The position numbers were made by a program, and so were the translations under genes. Source: Prevotella sp. (GTDB lineage: Bacteria; Bacteroidota; Bacteroidia; Bacteroidales; Bacteroidaceae). Taken from it: a stretch of 8,263 nt of DNA. Under the pieces are notes generated by a model. That model did not search any database and was not told where the DNA came from. It saw only the letters and a program-made list of their open reading frames with translations. The DNA is taken from assembly GCA_024681875.1 (NCBI GenBank), contig JAILAA010000049.1, positions 1-8,263 of the forward strand. Direction: 5' to 3'. Shown here piece by piece: positions 1-4,318 of the stretch (its first letter is position 1; the number at the start of each line of letters is the position of its first letter).

Positions 1-46
1 TGTCATTGCATTGGCAGAATTCGCTGAATTGCTGAAACGAATGTAA
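1..46 (+). CDS. 3' end of a PIN-domain protein gene (partial, cut by window edge)
   Basis: The last 14 codons and TAA stop of a gene that begins left of the window. They translate to VIALAEFAELLKRM, identical to the C-terminus of the PIN protein at 3769-4176. The two DNA copies differ at only two positions here (25 and 32). Both differences are silent in the PIN frame, while one of them changes Ser to Arg in the antisense frame, which supports the plus-strand PIN reading. Whether the left copy is full length or also truncated at its 5' end cannot be seen. A hairpin terminator follows at 70-100. Confidence 0.8.
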   Translation, partial: VIALAEFAELLKRM

Positions 47-69
47 CCACATCAATCCACTCCCATACA

Positions 70-100
70 CCATCCCTCTCCGTAACAGGGAGAGTGATGG
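70..100 (+). terminator. Hairpin after the left PIN copy
   Basis: CCATC-C-CTCTCC (70-81) pairs with GGAGAG-T-GATGG (89-100): 11 base pairs with one C/T mismatch (75/95) and a 7-base loop. A T-containing stretch (ttcgttta) follows on the plus strand, so it fits a terminator for the plus-strand PIN gene. It lies between two converging genes (stop at 46, minus-strand stop at 194). The stem is kept in the second copy although the loop differs. A REP-like repeat element is an alternative reading. Confidence 0.55.
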
Positions 101-193
101 TTCGTTTAGGCGTAATGGTGTCAGATGCATCATTTCAATGAAGGGGAAATAAAGTCCCAAGGTTCTCAAAATATTATTCTCTAAAAATGATCA

Positions 194-733
194 TTAGAAC
201 CGTGATTCTGAAGAACAGATCCATGGCCACCTTTCTTCGGGATCCCCATATTTCAGTAAATCCAATTCATATATTACGGATACATCGTCGTCTAAAACAT
301 TCTTTTCCCATTTTTGTTCGTTGTTCCAAATATTAGGATTAATAGAATTCTCGTTTACTATCATAGTTTTAATGATTGTCCATAAAGGAACTACACCATC
401 TTTTTCTGGAATAGATTTCATTGTATGGCGAGAATACCACCCTATCCTTGCTGAGAAAGTTGTCTGGGGAAGAATTGTGAATATAGTGTCCGTAGGATTG
501 TCTATATAAACATTATATCCTTGTTCATTGGGGTTCCTTATAACATAATTAGTTATTTGAATATTATAATTTGATATTAACGATGTTGTCTTAATTGTTA
601 TGCTGTCATTAGTCAGATTGTTAATATTGAAACAATAGCTACACCATGATTCACATGACATAATAATACATATGACAGGCACTACTATAAGAAGCCTAAA
701 CAATCTGAATATATTTAATATATAGTTCTTCAT
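194..733 (-). CDS. Small lipoprotein, candidate immunity protein for the RHS toxin
   Basis: A 179-residue protein with no family I can name. Residues 1-27 are a type II signal peptide: basic MKNYILNIFR start, a hydrophobic stretch, and a lipobox-like IIMSC with the lipidated cysteine at 27. The mature part begins with a short beta-type segment (FNINNLTNDSITIKT) seen in my memory of small lipoproteins next to Bacteroidetes RHS genes. It lies 59 bases downstream of the RHS gene on the same strand, the usual place for the cognate immunity gene of a polymorphic toxin. I infer that it neutralises the metallopeptidase tip in the periplasm or at the outer membrane. GC is very low (10 of 60 bases in the line 541-600), well below the operon to the right, which fits horizontally shuffled toxin cassettes. 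It may have its own promoter (746-776). Start chosen at the first ATG giving a complete signal peptide. Confidence 0.75.
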   Translation of the reverse strand: MKNYILNIFRLFRLLIVVPVICIIMSCESWCSYCFNINNLTNDSITIKTTSLISNYNIQITNYVIRNPNEQGYNVYIDNPTDTIFTILPQTTFSARIGWYSRHTMKSIPEKDGVVPLWTIIKTMIVNENSINPNIWNNEQKWEKNVLDDDVSVIYELDLLKYGDPEERWPWICSSESRF

Positions 734-745
734 ATCAAATCATTA

Positions 746-776
746 AAAATGTAACACGTGAATATAACGTTACAAA
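746..776 (-). promoter_or_regulatory. Possible Bacteroidetes-type promoter for the lipoprotein gene
   Basis: On the minus strand a TTTG (773-776) is followed after exactly 19 bases by TACATTTT (746-753), close to the known Bacteroidetes consensus TTTG-N19-21-TAnnTTTG (last base differs). The -7 box ends 12 bases before the ATG at 733, so the leader would be only a few bases long, which is a point against it. An inverted repeat TGTAAC (750-755) / GTTACA (769-774) with a 13-base spacer lies within the promoter spacing and could be an operator. Confidence 0.4.
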
Positions 777-792
777 ATCGACAATATTATAT

Positions 793-1509
793 TTATATAA
801 GGAAAATAGACAGAATGTCAAAGATATTAAAGCTGCTGCCAGAAATAGGATTACCTTTTCCTTGATCATTTCCATTTCTTCTTGGATTTATATATGGGGA
901 AAGGCCTCCTTTTTCAAAAGAGTCAATATCAAAATAATCTGGATTTTGGTATGTATAACCATCCTTCCCACTGCCATATTTCTTGTCAAAATACCTAGCC
1001 CCCCTGCGACTTGCATCCACCTCATACCAATGAAGATTATGGTCAAGCCCTGTAATCCCAGACGCGCTTACTAAACTTGGAACACCAATAATAGGTATGT
1101 AAAATGGTCCAAAATCCAAACTTTGTAGATAATGACCATATTCATGAACAAAAAGATGGTCTTTCCATGTCGCTTCATAACCATCTGGACCAAAACTGTA
1201 ATGACCGATAGTAAAAGCTCCTCCTTTTTTTGTTATTCCGCTCAAAGCAACCATGCCATCCATGTGGGAAACATCATCGACTTGTCCTAAAATATTCAGG
1301 ACATGTCCTAAGGTATTGCCAATTCCTGACTGAACAATTCCCCAAGTCCATTTGTTAAGTATTTGTCCTAAATCTCCTCTAAACATACTCATGTCTATTC
1401 TCCAGGCATTTATTGTCCTGTCCCAATCATATTGACTTACATTGAATCCATGATTAAAAAGGTTCCCTATAAAATCTGTAACAGCTGAAATAATTGTCCC
1501 TATAAAAAA
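793..1509 (-). other. RHS C-terminal toxin domain, putative zinc metallopeptidase
   Basis: Residues 919-1156 follow the DPEGN end of the RHS core. They open with a hydrophobic, Gly/Ile-rich stretch (FFIGTIISAVTDFIGNLF) that could aid membrane passage. HEYGHYLQS (1040-1048) is an HExxH zinc site: H1040 and H1044 would bind zinc and E1041 would be catalytic. WYEVDASRRG supplies E1081, 36 residues after the second histidine, suiting a gluzincin-like third ligand. An IGVPSL segment lies between them. The end (RNGNDQGKGN, FNIFDILSIFLI) is hydrophobic. I recall similar HEYGHYLQS tips on other Bacteroidetes RHS proteins; the substrate is not known to me. Confidence 0.65.
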
Positions 1510-4263
1510 GTTTCCTTCAGGATCCGTATATTTCATTGGATTGTTCAAACAATAGCTATAGCGGTTGAAACTTTGGCTGAAGTCAAGTAGTTGGACGTAG
1601 TTGTCAGGAGAGAGGAAACGTCCGAGGTACGGGTCATAGAGACGGGCATTCATGTTGATGAGTCCCAATTCCTGCATGTGTTCGTGACCGCAGTAGCCTC
1701 GCCCGAGGAAGAGAGTAGGCTCACTGCCTGGGGCATATAGAGCATGCGTCTGTGGATTGCGCAAGCGTCCCCAAGCGTCATAACTCAGTTTCTGCTGCAG
1801 TGTTCCGTCAGACCTAAAAATATGAGTGATACTGCCAAGATGGTCACGACATATATAATATATTTTACTGAACACAACAGGCCTTAATTGAGGTAATATG
1901 CTGCTTTTGACAACTACTGCTGAGCCACTGTAATAGTCACCGTTGAGATAGAGCCGCTCGTCACTGCTGCCATCTGACCCCATTTCATATTCATAGCGAC
2001 CGCCAAGATAGTAACGTGTCAACATGACACTGCCAGTTGTTCTGTCATTATCATCGGCATCAGCATCATCGTTTTCGTTTCCACGATAGATAAACGAATT
2101 ATCAATCAGCCTCATATATGTTCGTTCATAATTGTCGTTATATGTATAGTTTGCCGTATAGTTGTTGACCGTGACAGATGCCGGACGATTAAACGAGGTA
2201 TAGCTGATGGTCTGTGTGCCGAGTGATGAAAGGGTGTTGTTCGACAGTGCTACGTCAGTAACAGCAAAAGGCTTGTCATAGTTGTTGTAGGCATAGCTGC
2301 CCACATCGCTCTTAGCTGTGATATTGCCATAGTCGTCATAGGTGACGGTTGATGAACCATACTGAGTCAGACGGTCAAGACTGTCGTAGCTGAAGTTCTC
2401 TGTCTTGTTGGCGAGGATGTCACTACGTGTAATGAGATTGCCTGTCGTAGAGTGATAGGAAAAGGTCTGATTCATCACTTGTGTTGAGCCGTTTAGGACA
2501 ACGCGTGCAGTAGGCTGTCCGGCAGAAGAGTAACCATAGGTTCGTTGTAATGGTCCGGTATAGACACTGGAGGGATATCCCAAAGCACTTATTCCTCCCA
2601 CTCTGAATATGGTTGTGGTGTCCCACTTTACCTCAGACACGTTGTTGTTAGTATAGATAAAGTTTTCCGTACCTAACGTTCCCTTGTGAGATGTATATGC
2701 AGTAGAGACAATATGCCCCGATGTATCGTAAGTGTGTGCCTGCTGGAACCAAATGCTGCTTGTAGCGTTCTCCTTCATGACAGTGAGACGACCATAGGAA
2801 TCATAGGTAAACGTCTTTGCCGTGCCATTGGTAGACGACACAGATGTCAGTTTGTTCAGTATGTTATTGTAAGCATAGGTTGTTGTGAAATCCTCGTTCT
2901 GTTTCGAGGTCATGCGACCATGCTTGTCATACGTCATTTGCGTCTCATTACCATTAGCATCAGTCATCTTTGATATATTCCCGGCTGTGTCATACTCATA
3001 GGTCGTTGTGCCACGACTTGGGTCATTCATAGCCGTTCGGCGTCCGTAGACATCGTAGCTGAATGACACACTATTGCCAAGGACGTCTATTTCCAAGGGA
3101 TTGCCGTTGGCATGTAAGGTGTAGCTTGTAGTTCCTGAATTATCCTCCACCTCGATAAGACGAGACATCGCATCATACGTCTTCGTCGAGGTGTTCTGTC
3201 CGTTATCTTCTGTAACCGTGTTTCCACTATATGAGTAATTGATAGTTTGGCCCGTAGGTTCCTCAAGCGATGTTGTACGGTTGTAGAAGTCATAGTCATA
3301 AGTAGTCCACTGCGTAGCAGAGGAACCTGTGAAGGGTACTGACACTTTTTGAAGTAGGCCATAGTTGTCGTATAATCGGTCAGTCTTAACAAATGTACCA
3401 TTATACAGTTTCTGCGAAGAACGCGTTTGACGTTTCCGCGCATCAAAATATGTCTTTACAGTGGGCGCATTTGAACTAGTAACAGTAACGGAATAGCAAG
3501 GAGAGTCCCAAGCATAGGTGTATTGCTTTGTACTCCCGTCGGGATATGTCTCGCCCACAACGCGTCCCAAATTGTCGTAGGTATAGGCGGTTGTTCCTGT
3601 ATTATCAGTAAGTGTGGAAATGCGTCCGCGTGAATCATAGGAGTATGCCATGTTGTTTCCCATCGGGTCGGTCGTATTTGCCAGTTGACCGTTCGTATTG
3701 TAAGAATAGGCCGTTTTAAGTGTATCAGCTGATGTATACTTGATGATACCTTCCAAAATGACTCGTCCTTGATTGTCCTTGACACTAACAGTCTGATTCA
3801 GAGCGTACCCCGTCAGAGTCGTTACCATATTGTTTGGGAGTCTCTGGTGAAGGGGGAGCATGTGCTTTGTGTATCCAATGAGATACTGGAAGAGTACCTT
3901 GAGATTCTGCAACGTCTGACAGACTATGAGACTGCAGAATTGATTGTTAAGACCATTGTCAATAGTCCTTTCGTTGAACTTATCACCCCCTACTATCATT
4001 TCCAGATGATTCAGGCAGATCCTGATGATAACAAGTTTGTTGATTGTGCTATTGCTGCTGGAGCCAGATATGTTGTCACCAACGACCATCATTTTGATAT
4101 ACTCCGTCAAACACCATTTCCGTATGTCGATGTCATTGCATTGGCAGAATTCGCGGAATTGTTGAAACGAATGTAACCACATCAATCCACCCCCATACAC
4201 CATCCCTCTCTTTTTCACGGAGAGGGATGTTTCGTTTTGGGGATATGGTGTCAGGTGTTTCAT
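793..4263 (-). CDS. RHS/YD-repeat polymorphic toxin, 5'-truncated, with HEYGH metallopeptidase tip
   Basis: Open frame of 1156 residues. Residues ~186-720 are tandem YD repeats (YSYDSRGRI, YTYDNLGRV, FSYDVYGRR), which form the RHS shell. Residues 805-918 are the terminal RHS signature: YYICRDHLGSITH, SYDAWGRLRNP, GLINMNARLYDPYLGRFLSPD, NRYSYCLNNP. PMKYTDPEGN (909-918) matches PxxxxDPxG, the self-cleavage motif of RHS cores. Residues 919-1156 are the variable toxin tip, with H1040-E-Y-G-H1044 and E1081. Residues ~30-165 are exactly antisense to the PIN gene and residues 1-29 to the repeat spacer, so this N-terminus is probably not native RHS. No signal peptide or N-terminal shell is present; full RHS proteins are usually longer. 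The true RHS body runs from about 3770 down to 793. It may be a displaced cassette or pseudogene, or be expressed as a chimera by readthrough from the operon to the right. The start is therefore uncertain; the stop is firm. Confidence 0.8.
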   Translation of the reverse strand: MKHLTPYPQNETSLSVKKRGMVYGGGLMWLHSFQQFREFCQCNDIDIRKWCLTEYIKMMVVGDNISGSSSNSTINKLVIIRICLNHLEMIVGGDKFNERTIDNGLNNQFCSLIVCQTLQNLKVLFQYLIGYTKHMLPLHQRLPNNMVTTLTGYALNQTVSVKDNQGRVILEGIIKYTSADTLKTAYSYNTNGQLANTTDPMGNNMAYSYDSRGRISTLTDNTGTTAYTYDNLGRVVGETYPDGSTKQYTYAWDSPCYSVTVTSSNAPTVKTYFDARKRQTRSSQKLYNGTFVKTDRLYDNYGLLQKVSVPFTGSSATQWTTYDYDFYNRTTSLEEPTGQTINYSYSGNTVTEDNGQNTSTKTYDAMSRLIEVEDNSGTTSYTLHANGNPLEIDVLGNSVSFSYDVYGRRTAMNDPSRGTTTYEYDTAGNISKMTDANGNETQMTYDKHGRMTSKQNEDFTTTYAYNNILNKLTSVSSTNGTAKTFTYDSYGRLTVMKENATSSIWFQQAHTYDTSGHIVSTAYTSHKGTLGTENFIYTNNNVSEVKWDTTTIFRVGGISALGYPSSVYTGPLQRTYGYSSAGQPTARVVLNGSTQVMNQTFSYHSTTGNLITRSDILANKTENFSYDSLDRLTQYGSSTVTYDDYGNITAKSDVGSYAYNNYDKPFAVTDVALSNNTLSSLGTQTISYTSFNRPASVTVNNYTANYTYNDNYERTYMRLIDNSFIYRGNENDDADADDNDRTTGSVMLTRYYLGGRYEYEMGSDGSSDERLYLNGDYYSGSAVVVKSSILPQLRPVVFSKIYYICRDHLGSITHIFRSDGTLQQKLSYDAWGRLRNPQTHALYAPGSEPTLFLGRGYCGHEHMQELGLINMNARLYDPYLGRFLSPDNYVQLLDFSQSFNRYSYCLNNPMKYTDPEGNFFIGTIISAVTDFIGNLFNHGFNVSQYDWDRTINAWRIDMSMFRGDLGQILNKWTWGIVQSGIGNTLGHVLNILGQVDDVSHMDGMVALSGITKKGGAFTIGHYSFGPDGYEATWKDHLFVHEYGHYLQSLDFGPFYIPIIGVPSLVSASGITGLDHNLHWYEVDASRRGARYFDKKYGSGKDGYTYQNPDYFDIDSFEKGGLSPYINPRRNGNDQGKGNPISGSSFNIFDILSIFLI
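1510..1851 (-). other. Conserved RHS core-end signature
   Basis: Residues 805-918 of the RHS reading. This is the most conserved part of RHS proteins, next to the variable tip. It contains DHLGSITHIF, a YDAWGRLRNP block, RGYCGHEHMQELGLINMNARLYD, the GRFLSPD box and YSYCLNNPMKYTDPEG. Because it is conserved between RHS genes, it is the likely crossover site for tip exchange. The fall in GC from here into 793-1509 agrees with that. Confidence 0.85.
2104..3708 (-). repeat. Tandem YD-repeat coding region
   Basis: Residues ~186-720 consist of degenerate repeats of about 20 residues of the form (Y/F)xYDxxGR(l/i)xxxxDxxGxxT. Clear examples are at residues 206-215, 226-235, 402-410, 421-430, 443-451, 485-493, 510-517 and 624-632. 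In RHS proteins these repeats wind into a beta-sheet cocoon that encloses the toxin. At DNA level they appear as recurring 'gtcata' and 'tcgtag' words on the plus strand. The run stops near 3708, only ~60 bases from the PIN junction, so any repeats further 5' have been lost. Confidence 0.85.
3769..3790. other. Head-to-head breakpoint between RHS core and PIN gene
   Basis: The plus strand here reads IVLDTNS, the conserved first strand of PIN domains. The minus strand reads SVKDNQGRV, which is acceptable RHS sequence. RHS-like reading lies to the left and the full PIN family sequence to the right. Both genes would need 5' sequence beyond this point that is absent. The sequence suits both families, so a short shared stretch may have served as the recombination point. 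The exact base cannot be fixed by eye. Confidence 0.6.
3769..4176 (+). CDS. PIN-domain putative toxin/ribonuclease (COG1569-like), native start probably lost
   Basis: A protein of up to 135 residues covering a whole PIN domain, a Mg-dependent RNase fold used by many toxin-antitoxin toxins. Numbered from TTG at 3769, the acidic residues are D5 (VLDTN), E42 (NEILEEY), D84/D86/D87 in ADPDDNKFVDCAIA, D92, and D106 (TNDHHF). Length and motif order match 'putative toxin-antitoxin system toxin component, PIN family'. Family members usually start one or two residues before IVLDTN with ATG. Here no in-frame ATG exists, and the only candidate is TTG at 3769, rare in this phylum. I infer that the native start and promoter were removed at the junction with the RHS gene. 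No antitoxin gene is visible beside it. It is antisense to the N-terminal frame of the RHS call. A second copy ends at 46. A hairpin terminator follows 24 bases after the stop. Confidence 0.75.
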   Translation: MIVLDTNSLIQSVPRQSRYHIVWESLVKGEHVLCVSNEILEEYLEILQRLTDYETAELIVKTIVNSPFVELITPYYHFQMIQADPDDNKFVDCAIAAGARYVVTNDHHFDILRQTPFPYVDVIALAEFAELLKRM

Positions 4264-4267
4264 TTCA
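4131..4267 (+). repeat. Direct repeat copy 2 (PIN 3' end plus spacer)
   Basis: Gap-free partner of 1-137, at an offset of 4130 bases. It holds the last PIN codons, the stop at 4174-4176, a 24-base linker, the hairpin and a tail ending TCATTTCA (4260-4267). In this copy the sequence beyond 4267 belongs to a truncated operon gene, while in copy 1 the sequence beyond 137 leads to the lipoprotein gene. Both copies thus share the same right boundary. Homology probably extends left to about 3770 here and out of the window for copy 1. Confidence 0.9.
4201..4229 (+). terminator. Rho-independent terminator after the PIN gene
   Basis: CATCCCTCTC (4201-4210) pairs perfectly with GAGAGGGATG (4220-4229): 10 base pairs around a 9-base loop. 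TTCGTTTT follows on the plus strand, so it fits the PIN gene (stop 4176). On the minus strand the hairpin is followed by GTGTATGGGGG with no U-run, so it would not be a good intrinsic terminator for transcripts coming from the operon on the right. The stem matches the one at 70-100 and the loop is different. Confidence 0.65.
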
Positions 4268-4318
4268 GTAATTATATGAGAGGGCGAGCAGTGCGGTGAT
4301 GATGGTTTTCTTTTTCAT
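4265..4318 (-). pseudogene. Signal-peptide remnant of a truncated fourth operon gene
   Basis: A 17-codon frame that starts at ATG 4316-4318 and reads MKKKTIITALLAL, then SYNY and a stop. The ATG overlaps the TGA stop of the outer-membrane barrel gene (ATGA), the usual arrangement for translationally coupled genes. The 13 leader residues closely match MKQTIITVLLALVA of the 7168-7776 gene and MDKKAILTLLLALVA of the barrel gene, at both DNA and protein level. It therefore looks like the start of another exported protein whose body is gone. Sequence identity with copy 1 of the repeat ends at 4267, right inside its stop, which places the breakpoint at about 4268-4280. The RHS-frame ATG (4261-4263) lies two bases past its stop. 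Confidence 0.65.

Larger units (their letters stand above)
1..137 (+). repeat. Direct repeat copy 1 (PIN 3' end plus spacer)
   Basis: This segment aligns without gaps to 4131-4267 with about 120 of 137 identical positions. The coding part (1-46) has two mismatches, the next 24 bases have one, and most differences fall in the hairpin loop and the tail. Similarity stops abruptly after TCATTTCA at 130-137. The repeat almost certainly continues left of the window into the rest of the PIN gene, so only its right end is defined here. The two copies bracket the RHS/lipoprotein unit in the same orientation. Confidence 0.9.

Noticed and set aside
1..133. Minus-strand frame open through repeat copy 1 (MMHLTPLRLNEP...), matching the N-terminus of the RHS ORF
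   Set aside because: It stays open in both copies, but in the coding part one of the two differences changes an amino acid in this frame while both are silent in the PIN frame. It is more likely a shadow of the PIN gene than a conserved RHS N-terminus.
161..201. Inverted repeat GGTTCT / AGAACC around the lipoprotein stop codon
   Set aside because: Only 6 base pairs with a loop of about 29 bases and no T-run on the minus strand; too weak to call a terminator.
3087..3785. Minus-strand open frames of 119 and 109 codons inside the RHS region
   Set aside because: They are shifted frames of the YD-repeat gene; the repeat periodicity is clear only in the RHS frame.
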